A DNA stretch of 64,000 bases from Bartonella rattaustraliani AUST/NH4 (GTDB taxonomy: Bacteria; Pseudomonadota; Alphaproteobacteria; Rhizobiales; Rhizobiaceae). The notes beneath the pieces are model-generated. The model saw nothing but the letters and a program-made list of their open reading frames with translations. It ran no database searches and was not told where the DNA came from. Location of the stretch: contig NZ_CALW02000006.1 of assembly GCF_000312565.1 (NCBI RefSeq), positions 1 through 64,000 of the forward strand, given 5' to 3'. This document shows, one piece after another, positions 40,561 through 49,719 of the stretch. The position numbers and the translations under genes were made by a program. Each line of letters starts with the position of its first letter. Positions within the stretch are counted from its first letter, which is position 1.

Positions 40561-40968
40561 TCAATCATAATCCCCTGTATTGCAGTCTTCTCCAATGACC
40601 TTTTCTTTAGTAATATTTTTAAAAATATATTTCCCCCATGAAGGGAAGCTTATATCAAGAGATTTGATATCTTTAAGAATAAAAATTTTATTTTCTTTAT
40701 CATGGGTTACCTTACTCTCATCATCCGCAACAATTCTTAATTTATTTAAATCAGAAGGAGCAGAGTATGATAAAGTAAATGTTGCTTCTTTAGGTTTAAA
40801 TGCCTCACAAGAATATTCAACGCCTTGATACCTCACATCGTATGCACCAATCGTAACACTTTCACTTTGTGCAAAATTCCACTCTCTCTCACCAAACCCA
40901 GCGAATGCAACACTGGAGAAAATGAGAATGCTAGCGGACAAAAACCCTTTAAGAAAGACTTTTTTCAT
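40561..40968 (-). CDS. Small secreted hypothetical protein
   Basis: 135 residues from ATG 40968, preceded by the strongest ribosome site in the area (AAGGAGGAAAAAG). A clear signal peptide, MKKVFLKGFLSASILIFSS, ends at VAFA; the mature part begins GFGERE. The mature ~112 residues have two Cys (in YSCEAF and GEDCNTG) that could form a disulfide, and a beta-rich pattern. I do not recognise the family. It lies alone between repeats R4 and R5, which point away from it, so it may be recently acquired or lineage-specific. Periplasmic or surface location is inferred. Confidence 0.72.
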   Translation of the reverse strand: MKKVFLKGFLSASILIFSSVAFAGFGEREWNFAQSESVTIGAYDVRYQGVEYSCEAFKPKEATFTLSYSAPSDLNKLRIVADDESKVTHDKENKIFILKDIKSLDISFPSWGKYIFKNITKEKVIGEDCNTGDYD

Positions 40969-40998
40969 CTTTTTCCTCCTTGAAATATCATGAATCAT

Positions 40999-41486
40999 AA
41001 ATCAGTTTTCGTAAAAATACAAAGGCCAAGTTTCATATAAAAGCAATGCTCAATGCACTTGTTAGTTTCATAAAAGTTATTTTGAAAATGGTCTCAGTTC
41101 AAAACAATTAAAAACATTATGGTTTGATGTACATTTGTAGAAATTTAAGTTATTTTATGACTTTTGTTAGAAAGTTTATGGTCATTTCTTTAAAATAAAT
41201 TGCCATAAAAGAGTGCATGTCTTCTCAAAGATGTTGCTACGCGAGGAGAGGAACGGGATAGACAAAATTGTGTATTTATATTGTTATCCGTTCTAAACGC
41301 ATACTCATTATTGATGTAAGAATATTATTCGGATTATAGAAGTAGTCTATGAAGGAATATTGGTGCCTATTTTTGAGTGTTTATTATGAAGTTACTTTAG
41401 CAGAAAAGAGGACGTTTCCCCAATGAGTTGCACTGTGGTGTTTTTAGGATGTTCTTTATGTATCATTGATTTTATATTTTATATGT
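40999..41486. other. Intergenic stretch with no gene seen
   Basis: About 490 AT-rich bases upstream of the secreted-protein gene and before R5. Short frames only; no repeats or hairpins worth naming. Confidence 0.4.
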
Positions 41487-41765
41487 AACATATTGAGTTA
41501 TAATGAGTACTTGTCTTTATTTTCTTGAAGCCTAACTCCGAATATTGTGAAATTCTCTCACTTCAAACTTACTTATGTGGAATCAGTTTTATTCATTTGG
41601 CTTTATACTATTAGTGAGATTGGCATAAGGGGCAAAAATTGGAAAAGAAAGGAGAAAAATATCTCTCATGAACCGTTTATCATGCAAAGGCTGTCGCAAT
41701 CTCATGAGTTCGTAAATATATTGTGGCTGGTAAAGAGAATGATAGTGCCAGCTTATTACTTCTGC
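41487..41765 (+). repeat. Integrase-remnant repeat, copy R5, running into the pheA 3' end
   Basis: It has the fixed edge AACATATTGAGTTATAAT, the shared leader, GAAAGGAGAAAAATA and a start region MNRL that is already frame-broken. It carries the segment CTCATGAGTTCGTAAATATA also seen in R6. Homology to the arm domain continues (AGTGCCAGCTTATTACTTCT) until it meets the last codons of pheA on the other strand. Confidence 0.72.
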
Positions 41766-42619
41766 AGTGTTCGATCATTTTTAGCAGGATAAATACCGAT
41801 AACGCGCAATTCAGCAGAAAAGAAAGAGAGCTCTTCTAGGGCGAGTTTCATCATAGGATCTTCGGGATGTCCTTCGATATCAACAAAAAATTGTGTTGCA
41901 TTGAAATTTCCACCAATTTGGTAGCTTTCTAACTTTGTCATATTGATACCATTCGTGGCAAATCCTCCAAGAGTTTTATAGAGGGCAGCGGGCACATTGC
42001 GTACGCGAAAAAGAAGGCTCGTGATAATTTTTTCGCCGTTTTGGGGTTGAGGCACATGTTTTTGTGTCCGTGAAAGAACAACAAAACGCGTAATATTATG
42101 AGGACTATCTTCAACATTTCGTTCAAGAATATCAAGTCCATAAAGTTCTGCTGCAAGCAGAGGTGCTAATGCTGCTTGTGAACGATTCGCATTTTCTTTA
42201 ATAAATTTTGCAGCGCCAGCTGTATCAGCAAAGGTGACAGGCTCCCAGCCATTATGACGTATGATTTTACGACATTGTGCAAGAGCATGTATATGGCTAT
42301 ATACGGTTTTAATTTCGTCATGTATGACACCGGGTAGAACCATGAGTTGAAAATGGATAGGCAAAAAATATTCATCGATAATATAGAGAGATGATTGCGG
42401 TAAAAGGTGGTGAATATCCGCAACGCGGCCAGCAAGCGTATTTTCAATAGGAATCATAGCAAGATCAGCTTGCCCATTTTCGACTAAATTAAGTGCGTCT
42501 TCAAAAGTAGCAGAGGGGATAGCATCCATATCGGGAAACATATGAGAGCAAGCAATATGGGAGTTTGCACCATATTCTCCTTGGAAGGAGATTTTATTGG
42601 TTTTTTTTGGTGTTTTCAT
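41756..42619 (-). CDS. pheA: Prephenate dehydratase
   Basis: 287 residues. It makes phenylpyruvate from prephenate in phenylalanine synthesis, with feedback control through an ACT domain. The catalytic domain begins [13 protein letters not shown] and includes [12 protein letters not shown] and the region HNITRFVVL. The ACT domain has [18 protein letters not shown]. The ATG overlaps the kdsB stop by four bases. The last few codons lie in sequence that aligns with repeat R5, so the natural C-terminal end may have been replaced. Confidence 0.95.
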   Translation of the reverse strand: MKTPKKTNKISFQGEYGANSHIACSHMFPDMDAIPSATFEDALNLVENGQADLAMIPIENTLAGRVADIHHLLPQSSLYIIDEYFLPIHFQLMVLPGVIHDEIKTVYSHIHALAQCRKIIRHNGWEPVTFADTAGAAKFIKENANRSQAALAPLLAAELYGLDILERNVEDSPHNITRFVVLSRTQKHVPQPQNGEKIITSLLFRVRNVPAALYKTLGGFATNGINMTKLESYQIGGNFNATQFFVDIEGHPEDPMMKLALEELSFFSAELRVIGIYPAKNDRTLQK

Positions 42620-43347
42620 GCTAAAATCTTACGTATTTTTTCAAGATCACGCTGTGTATCGACCCCTAAAGGAATTGTGTCAACAATTTCTACATCGATA
42701 CGCATATTATTCTCTAATGCACGTAATTGTTCAAGCTTTTCACGTTGCTCGAGTGGAGAGGGATCAAATGCCACAAATTTTTCAAGTGTTGCACGTCGAT
42801 AAGCGTAGATTCCAATATGATGATAAAGGGGACCATCTCCATAAGGCGCTGTTGCGCGGGTAAAATAAAGAGCACGAAGGCGGTTTTGGGAAAGTGGTGT
42901 ACCAATAATTTTGACAATATTCGGATCGCTTTTTTCATCTTTCTCAGCGATTTGAGCGCCCAAAGTTGCAATATCAGTTAAACTATTTTCTAAAGGGCGT
43001 AACGCACTGATGATTGCATCAGGGGTTATTGTTGGCAGATCACCTTGCACATTTAAAACGGCATTATAATGTTGTTTAGGGTCAATACGGGTTAACGCTT
43101 CATAAATGCGGTCAGATCCAGATTGGTGATCACGACATGTTATAATACACTCATGTCCGTAAGCTGTAACGACTTTAGCGATATCTTGATGGTCTGTTGC
43201 AACGATAGTACGTCCGAGTGCAGATTTTTTTGCTTGTTCAGCAACATGAACAATCATTGGCTTGCCGTTAATTTCAGCAAGAGCTTTTCTGGGGAGACGG
43301 GTTGAGCCTATACGGGCAGGAATGCAAATAATTGGTTTAAGAGTCAT
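42616..43347 (-). CDS. kdsB: 3-deoxy-manno-octulosonate cytidylyltransferase
   Basis: 243 residues from ATG 43347 ([19 protein letters not shown]); upstream in-frame codons lack family match. KdsB activates KDO with CTP for lipopolysaccharide core synthesis. [18 protein letters not shown] is the nucleotide-binding motif and NVQGDLP the metal-site loop. The kdsB-pheA pair is divergent from the cytochrome gene, as in other Rhizobiales. Confidence 0.95.
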   Translation of the reverse strand: MTLKPIICIPARIGSTRLPRKALAEINGKPMIVHVAEQAKKSALGRTIVATDHQDIAKVVTAYGHECIITCRDHQSGSDRIYEALTRIDPKQHYNAVLNVQGDLPTITPDAIISALRPLENSLTDIATLGAQIAEKDEKSDPNIVKIIGTPLSQNRLRALYFTRATAPYGDGPLYHHIGIYAYRRATLEKFVAFDPSPLEQREKLEQLRALENNMRIDVEIVDTIPLGVDTQRDLEKIRKILA

Positions 43348-43439
43348 TGTAAATTTCCAAATGCTATGTGTATGGTGCATTTATGATGTTGTATGTTATA
43401 GGGAAAAAGCTTAAACTAAAAGCCGTAATAAAAACATGA

Positions 43440-44039
43440 ATGTTTAAGTTTTTAATGAAACGCTTTACAATCCTTTATTTTATTTGTTCTTGTTTTGTTG
43501 TGCTGGTTGTTTTGGCGGGAATTTCCATATTGAGCGATAGAGTTTATGTTAATTCGGGACTGCTTCAACCTCCTCAGATGGCGAAAAATGATGCCCTCAA
43601 GGAAAAACAGGTAATGCCTGTCTCTTCCTTGTCGTTGAGTCGTCGTCTTCAGCAGGGCGATTTTGAAAATGGACGTAAAATTTTTCATCAATGTGCTATA
43701 TGCCATACTTCTGGACGCAATGAGAAAGGACGTGTTGGTCCAATGCTTTGGGATATTGTGAATCGTCCTTTCGCAGCGACACCAGGCTTTGTATACTCAC
43801 GGGTATTGCGCGCAAATTCTGATAAAAAGTGGGATTTTTTCACTTTAGATCGTTATTTACAATCACCACGTCAAGCATTTCCTGGAACCATTATGTCTTT
43901 CCCCGGGATAAAAAATGATCAAGATCGTGCTGATCTTTTGCTTTATTTACGTAGTCTCTCTGATCATCCTGTTCCTTTGCCCGTGGATAATAAAGAAGGC
44001 GAACAAAGCCAGACACAAGAGAAACTCTTCCAGAAGTAA
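43440..44039 (+). CDS. Membrane-anchored cytochrome c (CycM-like)
   Basis: 199 residues. One N-terminal membrane segment (about 9-31) anchors a class I cytochrome c domain outside. The heme site is CAICH (85-89); KGRVGPMLWDIVNRP follows, and the distal Met ligand is in GTIMSFPGI near residue 155. It probably carries electrons from the bc1 complex to an oxidase. Divergence from kdsB-pheA matches cycM in rhizobia. Confidence 0.9.
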   Translation: MFKFLMKRFTILYFICSCFVVLVVLAGISILSDRVYVNSGLLQPPQMAKNDALKEKQVMPVSSLSLSRRLQQGDFENGRKIFHQCAICHTSGRNEKGRVGPMLWDIVNRPFAATPGFVYSRVLRANSDKKWDFFTLDRYLQSPRQAFPGTIMSFPGIKNDQDRADLLLYLRSLSDHPVPLPVDNKEGEQSQTQEKLFQK

Positions 44040-44244
44040 ATCGCTTTGAGAAAAAGATGTGATTGTTTTTCAATTTTTATTTGTATTGGTGTTTCAGTGT
44101 ATTTTTTAATCTATGCCTCAATTTATTTTTGTTGCACAGTGGAATCCGCAACCTAGCACAAAAATATGCAGGTATTTGTCTTTAATGCTTTTGCTTATCA
44201 TTAGGACATAGCGGCTTTTAAAAAGGATATTCTATTAAAAATTT

Positions 44245-44523
44245 ATGCAGTTAATGGTTGAGAGAAGCAGTTTAATGTTCTCAAAACGCATGATATCATC
44301 AGCAAATTTTCAAAAGTCAAAACCTATGATCCAAAGTTTATTTGGTAAAGAGGTGGAGGGAAGCGTTGAATTGAAGAGACACTTAAAATTGTGCACTGGT
44401 GATAAAGCTTTCTCTATGTTCTTTCTCCTTTTTTGGGCAATAAAAAACATGCCTATTGATTGGTTGAATCCAAACAATCCGATTCAAGTTGAAAAATACG
44501 GATCTCAGGCAAAGCTTTGTTGA
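44245..44523 (+). CDS. Hypothetical short ORF, doubtful
   Basis: 92 codons; a start at 44275 (MFSKRMISS) is also possible. The middle has a hydrophobic run (FSMFFLLFWAI) and the end reads DWLNPNNPIQVEKYG. No family recognised and no good ribosome site. It lies between the cytochrome gene and R6 and may be a fragment. Confidence 0.25.
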   Translation: MQLMVERSSLMFSKRMISSANFQKSKPMIQSLFGKEVEGSVELKRHLKLCTGDKAFSMFFLLFWAIKNMPIDWLNPNNPIQVEKYGSQAKLC

Positions 44524-44739
44524 AAGTTTTCCTGTAAAATAAAATAGCTTTCAGCTCCCTATAAGACAATGTTAAAGCCCTATGAGGGTTATGTTAAAGA
44601 AAGTGAATAAATACTTTTGGAGTATGTCATTTTACTTTGTTGAAGTGAGCCAATGCAGAGTCATAGAAAATAAATTCTAACAAGGATAAGCTACGCTTAT
44701 CTTTGAGATGTAAAAAAGAAACCTAAAACGCATAGGGTA

Positions 44740-45139
44740 TTTTGTGTTTACTGATTTGTTTTAAAAGAGACATATCTTAGAACTCTTAAGCCCACTTCGT
44801 GGCGGCATCCCTGAATTATATAACAATAAATCTATTACGTACTACCATCTTCACGCTTATATAAGGTACAAATTAGCACCATTATTTATTTACCAGCTCA
44901 TGATATATTTACGAACTCATGAGATTGCGACAGCCTTTGCATGAAGGCGGTTCATGAAAAGCATTTTCCCTTCTTTCTGCTCTCGTTTACCCCCATATGC
45001 TAATCTCGCTGATAGTGAAAGCTAAGCGAACAAAATTCATTCAACATAGGTAAGTTTTACGTGAGGGAATCTTACGGGTATTCAGGAGTATGATTCAAGG
45101 TGATAAACGATAAATAATACTTATAAATCAAAATGTTGC
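44740..45139 (-). pseudogene. Integrase N-terminal remnant (repeat copy R6)
   Basis: Read on the minus strand from 45139: the edge CAACATTTTGATTTATAA, the shared leader, AGAAAGAAGGGAAAATG, then MLFMNRLHAKAVAIS. A broken stretch with CTCATGAGTTCGTAAATATA (as in R5) is followed by GANLYLI, KREDGS and pieces to about 44740. Stops throughout. Confidence 0.75.
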
Positions 45140-45630
45140 CTAAAATCTGATCTGTGTATCCATATATCACTTTACCATTTCCAAAGGTTTTGAGGACCAT
45201 TGCTAAAGGCGTGGAAAGACATTTCATTTCCCTTTTTCTGAGATGAAAGGCGTACTTATCAGTGATAAAAAGCGTTTTGTTATATGTCTCGCAATGCGAT
45301 ATACGTCTAGCAGTACAGAATGAAGCACAAGAACATGAGAGTGTGGTCTTTGTGTGTTCTTCAGAAAACACCGTCTTACTCATTCCCAATGATTGATAAA
45401 GATTGGATTAATAAAGATTGCGCCTTTTAACTTTAAAGCGACTGACGAGCTTTCTCCAGTTACAAAGATATAAGCCATAAATAATGCGGCATATAAATGC
45501 AAAAACATCATAGATAAGATTTTAAAAGGATGCGGATTTTTAGAGAGGAAAGGGGCGCTTTGGTGAAAAAGACAGCGGTCTTTCTGTATGAGATGGTCAT
45601 CTATAAGAGATTGGTGAAAGAGAGAGTGTT
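45140..45630. other. Intergenic stretch, possible fossil frame
   Basis: A minus-strand frame from 45389 (MGMSKTVFSEEHTK) runs into the R6 edge; its Cys-rich N-terminal part matches nothing I know. I do not call it a gene. Confidence 0.3.
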
Positions 45631-45670
45631 TAAAGAAAAGGGGGGCAGCACATTGTGCTGCCCCTTCTTT
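45631..45670 (-). terminator. Strong terminator after the autotransporter barrel
   Basis: GGGGCAGCAC (45642-45651) and GTGCTGCCCC (45655-45664) form a perfect ten-base GC-rich stem with a three-base loop. On the minus strand it is followed by CCTTTTCTTT. It is the natural end of the autotransporter transcript. Confidence 0.75.
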
Positions 45671-45775
45671 GTAACAGAGTGTCTTGGTTTTGGGTTTCTC
45701 TTTTTTCTAAAGCGATATCCAAACCGAATGAAAGTTTGTTCAAAGAAACCGGATAAAAGATGCGAGCGTTTTGTT

Positions 45776-46927
45776 TTAAAATTTATAGCGTATTCCACCA
45801 GAGAAATTCGCTCCGCTTATCCCCGTTTTTTGAAGTTTTTGTCGATAATTGACATCCGCATGCAGGGCAATATTTTGTGACAATTGTGCATTGATCCCAA
45901 GTCCACCTTCAAGAGAGGTGCCCATTGATTCAAGTTTATAATCTTTATCGATCGATATGGCTTTATCATCACCAAAGGTTTTGATCGCGTTTAACTTTCC
46001 TGAGATGGAAAAAGAACGCCCGTTTTCAGAGCTTAGAACGGTTTTGGTTAAACGTCCACCCACACGCATTAACCATTGATGAGGATTGTTCATATCAACC
46101 TTAAAGTCATCAGCATCTTCAAGAGTATCCAAGCTTAGATGTTGATAAGCCAGTTGGGCTTGTGATTCAAAGGTTAATTCTTCTACACCGTTTGCAAATT
46201 CTTTCCCAACAGTGGCAGAGAGGCTCCACATCTTTGCATTTTTCAACTTTGCCGTTTCCCCAATAATGCCATTGGTGATTTTTCCTTTTAAGAACCCATA
46301 GGATAAAAGGGTATCAAGGTAGAAACGGTTTTCATGCTGCATACTGTTATAGGCTGTGAGTCCCCAGCGATCCACAGTGCTTTTTCCAGCACCTTGCATA
46401 TCTTTTGGTGTGAAAGACAGTTGCCCATAGGTTCCTATAATACCAAAACGTGAGGTGATATCTTTGCCTTCCAATACGGCCAATGTTGCACCTGCTTGTA
46501 AAGCGGCATAGCCAAGTTTTGCACCACTATAACCATATTTGTAAGGAGCGCTTTTGGAAGATAAAGTTCCTGTTCCTCCATAGGTATATAAGAAGAATGT
46601 ATTTGGGGAGTCTTTGCCTAAGACAGATGTTCTCATATTCGCCAACAGTGCATTTTGTTTAGCGATATCTGTTAAACCAGCGAAGAGAGCATTGGGCATC
46701 ACCAAATAATTTGCCATTTGTGGCACAACAGCATGCACATTTGATTCCGGACGAGAAGGAGGTGTTTCTGGTTGAGAGGGAGGGTTGGGGTTAAGCAATT
46801 TAGGTTGTAAACGGAAATCCTAGAAATATTCAATATTTTCATCAAAGAGGCTTTGTTTCAGCCATGGCTTGATTTTTTTCCGTAGGCACGCAGGACATAC
46901 ATATCTGGTGAACCGTTTCTTGTGGTA
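45776..46927 (-). pseudogene. Autotransporter C-terminal part (beta-barrel), 3' half of a split gene
   Basis: From 46927 downward the passenger end RNGSPDMYVLRAYGKKS is followed by a frame change and an amber stop (DENIEYF-stop-DFRLQPKLLN), then a long open frame. It holds a Pro-rich linker (PNPPSQPETPPSRPES), the helix-linker region (MANYLVMPNALFAGLTDIAKQN) and a ~260-residue beta-barrel with alternating strands ending in RYKF; the terminal Phe is the outer-membrane assembly signal. The barrel itself is intact from about 46798. Without the passenger it cannot work as in full autotransporters, though an internal start might give a bare barrel. Confidence 0.82.
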
Positions 46928-46937
46928 TAGCCATTGA

Positions 46938-47216
46938 GTCCACCATCTTTACGCTTATGAAGGTACAAGCCGGCACCATCATTATATTTATCAGCACCCA
47001 ATGTTGCGACAGCCCTTGCATTAAGGCGATTCATGAGAGGCATTTTTCCTTCTTTCCTCTGTAATTTTTACCCATCTGCCAACCCCGCTTATGGCATAAA
47101 GCTAAGTGAATAAAATTGATTCAATATGAAGTGATTTGAGATGAGAGAATCTTATGGGTATTCGGGGGTATGATTCAAGATGAGAAACGATAAAACCATT
47201 ATGAATCAATGTGTTG
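46938..47216 (-). pseudogene. Integrase N-terminal remnant (repeat copy R7) inserted in the autotransporter gene
   Basis: Read on the minus strand from 47216: the edge CAACACATTGATTCATAA, the shared leader, GAGGAAAGAAGGAAAA, ATG and MPLMNRLNARAVATLGADKY, DGAGLYLHKRKDGG. It then ends exactly at autotransporter sequence; the frame runs on into it (NGYTTRNGSPDMYVLRAYG) and stops at 46858. The ten bases TAGCCATTGA lie at both edges (46928-46937, 47217-47226). This copy lacks the frame-breaking insertion of R2/R3. Confidence 0.78.
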
Positions 47217-47479
47217 TAGCCATTGACCAGTTGGAAAGAGTCTTCCTTGGCATCTCCAGACACTTGGATGAGTGAAAGATTCCGTCTATTGTCAGGAATG
47301 GAAGAATCGCTTTGAACATTGTTTTCTACGCCATTTCTTGTGACATAAACTGCTGTTGTTCCCGATACATCGCCATGGATTAAAAGCCGGTCGGTTCTTT
47401 GTTGATCAATTACACTTATCAACGCATTTACTCTTGATTGGATTGATAGAGACCTTACAAAACGTTTTAATTTACTCAA
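47217..47479 (-). pseudogene. Autotransporter passenger fragment, 5' piece of the split gene
   Basis: The frame begins near 47479 and contains DRLLIHGDVSGTTAVYVTRNG, then SLIQVSGDAKEDSFQLVNGY. That is the end of a pertactin-like passenger as in Bartonella autotransporters, where it leads into a YxLRAYG segment. Here the chain is cut at NGY by R7 and resumes on its far side. The N-terminal part and signal peptide of the passenger are missing upstream. Confidence 0.75.
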
Positions 47480-47535
47480 TACATTTTGATTTTGAGAGTG
47501 TAAGTGATTTCAATTGATGCTTTCAAATATGAGAG

Positions 47536-47580
47536 CGTTATCATGAATACTTTTATAGCAAGCGTTATCATTTGATAACG
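47536..47580. promoter_or_regulatory. Repeated CGTTATCA half-sites forming an operator-like palindrome
   Basis: CGTTATCA at 47536-47543 recurs at 47563-47570, where it is mirrored by TGATAACG (47573-47580) to form an 18-bp palindrome. Such sites often bind dimeric repressors. No adjacent regulator gene is seen. Confidence 0.35.
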
Positions 47581-47683
47581 TTTCATAATGACAATAGAGA
47601 GCTTGCAATATGATACGTTTTGTATATATGCATTCATTATTCCATTGTGGATGATTTAATTTTAATCATTAGAATCGTTATTT

Positions 47684-47721
47684 GAAAGCCGCGTCATATT
47701 ACTGGCACGGCTTTCTTTTTT
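47684..47721 (+). terminator. Orphan rho-independent terminator, plus strand
   Basis: GAAAGCCG (47684-47691) pairs with CGGCTTTC (47708-47715), followed by six T. No plus-strand gene precedes it, so it may end a small RNA starting after 47580, or be a leftover. Confidence 0.55.
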
Positions 47722-47774
47722 GAATGTTCTCTTGTTAAGACGTTTAAAGAATAAAAGGCACTCCCCATGCCTCG

Positions 47775-48086
47775 TTATTTATTGTTGTTAATATCAACAA
47801 TCATACGACCTTTATAAACCTCCTGATGATTTTTAATAGAGCTTATTTTGTTTTTTTTGTCGAGAATGGCAGTGCCATAGACTTTACTCCAAACCTTAAT
47901 CTTGTGGGAAATTTTCGCTCTATCATAAACAGAACCATAAATTTCAGCCGTGCCACTCACTCGAGCATGCCCATAGACCTCACCAAAGTCTCTTAAGGCT
48001 TGAATACGATAAAGGGTTGTAACATGTTGAGTGATTTTATTTTTAATTTGTTTGATTTCATTCGTGAGTATGTATTTTTTAAACAT
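47775..48086 (-). CDS. Beta-helix (hexapeptide-like repeat) protein, small
   Basis: 103 residues from ATG 48086 with GAAGGGA upstream. The N-terminal block (KKYILTNEIKQI, LYRIQALRDFGEVYGHARV) matches the neighbouring gene; then short repeats such as VSGTAEIYGSVYDRAKIS suggest left-handed beta-helix coils. Proteins of this style occur near phage and accessory genes in Bartonella. It seems shortened, and its tail (KNKISSIKNHQEV) departs from the repeat. Function unknown. Confidence 0.6.
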   Translation of the reverse strand: MFKKYILTNEIKQIKNKITQHVTTLYRIQALRDFGEVYGHARVSGTAEIYGSVYDRAKISHKIKVWSKVYGTAILDKKNKISSIKNHQEVYKGRMIVDINNNK

Positions 48087-48175
48087 AATAAGTCCCTTCA
48101 CAATTAATATGTGTTTAAATTTGTTTGAGCGAGAGGGCGCTCCCCCACGCCCGCGGTCATTATTCCCAAGTTATG

Positions 48176-48448
48176 TTATGACCATGCCGTTCCAAAAATG
48201 AGAGCATCCCCACAAACCTTGGCATGCTCATAAACCCGAGAATGATCGCAAATCTGGGCATCTTGATAAACACATGCCTCATCACCAACCCATGCATTGC
48301 CTTCATGAGAGAGATTTTCTTCCTTTTGGATAAAGCCTCCTAGATCGCCAGCCTTGACATTATAAAAGTCCCTTAAAGCTTTAATGCGGTGTAAAGTGAC
48401 ATGGTTAACAACTTTAGTTTCATCAGTGAGTTCATATTTTTTAGACAT
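48176..48448 (-). CDS. Beta-helix (hexapeptide-like repeat) protein, probably truncated
   Basis: 90 residues if started at MSKKYELTDE (48448); an ATG five codons earlier is possible. It has a conserved head (HRIKALRDFYNVKAGDLGG, then FIQKEENLSHEGNAWVG) and short coil repeats EACVYQDAQICDHSRVYEH. It stops after about five coils. The same head occurs in the broken gene at 50.4 kb. No known activity; structural or phage-linked role is a guess. Confidence 0.6.
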   Translation of the reverse strand: MSKKYELTDETKVVNHVTLHRIKALRDFYNVKAGDLGGFIQKEENLSHEGNAWVGDEACVYQDAQICDHSRVYEHAKVCGDALIFGTAWS

Positions 48449-48461
48449 AAGTGTATTAGTC

Positions 48462-49719
48462 ATGAGAAAACCCATTCTATCATTCGTTAGATTATCAGTT
48501 GAAAATGAGGGTAATGGGCGCCCCCGCCGCGCCGTAGATCTATATGAGCATAGGGTGCGAAAAGAAATTAACGCTAAATTCATGCAAGGTTTAACAAATA
48601 TAGTAGAAGGAGAAATCGAAACTAAACTACAAATTGTTTCACGCGATGTTACAACGGGTTTTGAACGTATTGCCTAGTATTTTCAAGATATTGTCTCGAT
48701 CGCAGTGTTGTTATTGTTTAATCTGATTATTTTATCTTATTACTATGGTTTCTATGGATTTATCTTGGCTTGTCTTTTTGGTCTGATTCTCTATGGTCTT
48801 TATTATTTTTCTATCGATGAACTTTATAAAACGCGGCAAGAATCGGTCTTCAGTTTTGATTCCTTGACGCGTATTAATCATATGCCTATGTTTTTTCGAG
48901 AGTCCGCGCAAGCGCGCTAAGAGCCCATGGCTTTTGCAATTAACACCTTTTTATCAGTGTTCTCTTAGGCGCGGATTGCAGGATTTTTACGAAAAATTTC
49001 TTAAAAGCTTAATCCGCCGCGGTATGCTTGCGGCAAACTGTAGTTTGGCCAGTAATTTCGCTTTGTTAATTGTGGTTGCTTTTTATTTGGCGCAGCCTAA
49101 CCAAGTAGCAGCTTTTGTCTTCATTATAACAGCATTTTTATTGATCCGTGAGAACTTATCCAATGCTTTTTTAGCGTTTACAGGTTTTAAGTAGCATGCC
49201 CATTCACTCGATCGAATTGCTTAATTTGCGCAAATGCCATCGGTTCTTCACTTAAAAGCAGAGGGTCAAACGCTGAAAATTCCAGCCTTTTGCGGCTTGT
49301 ATCATTATAATAAACTTGTTTTAGAATATGGCAAAGCCTATTCGCTTTGCGGGCATTCAGGGAGCGAGAAAAGTCAATATTTAAAAGCATTGGCAAATAT
49401 TGCACCAGCTACTTATAATGGGAGGGAAGTCCAGTTTGATGGTATGGAAATTTATTATCTTAATCGGATAAGTGCTGATTTTTTAGACCAAAACATAACT
49501 GGTTTTATAGATATTTTAAAAATTATCCCACAAGAACCTAACCAGCTTATTCTCTTAGATGAGATTTTTATGAGCGTCGAGACCGAGGCGTTCATAGAAT
49601 TGTGCAAACAACTTGAAAATTATGCACGCACATATAAGTCTATTATAATTGTTGTTGACCACCGTTTTTGTTTGCCGACGCAACTTGATATTCACGATTT
49701 ATTGTCTGAAAAGCTGTAA
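48462..49719 (+). pseudogene. Broken ABC exporter (membrane domain plus degenerate ATPase)
   Basis: Three plus-strand pieces line up as one half-transporter. Piece 1 (48462-48920) has an amber codon at 48675 and reads through IVSIAVLLLFNLIILSYYY into two membrane helices. After a frameshift, piece 2 (48934-49194) holds NFALLIVVAFYLAQ and further helix, like the second half of an ABC membrane domain. After another break, piece 3 (49234-49719) has Walker A as GHSGSEKS (Gly to Glu), Walker B LILLDEI and a switch His in VVDHRF. The LSGGQ signature and Q-loop spacing are missing. Substrate unknown. Confidence 0.6.

Noticed and set aside
45072-45389. 105-codon minus frame running into R6
   Set aside because: Its end is repeat leader sequence, and the rest has no recognisable family. 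It may be a fossil but cannot be supported as a gene.
46858-47043. A 61-codon standalone gene beginning MPLMNRLNARA
   Set aside because: It is a chimera of the R7 integrase start and the autotransporter passenger, formed by the junction, and not a natural gene.
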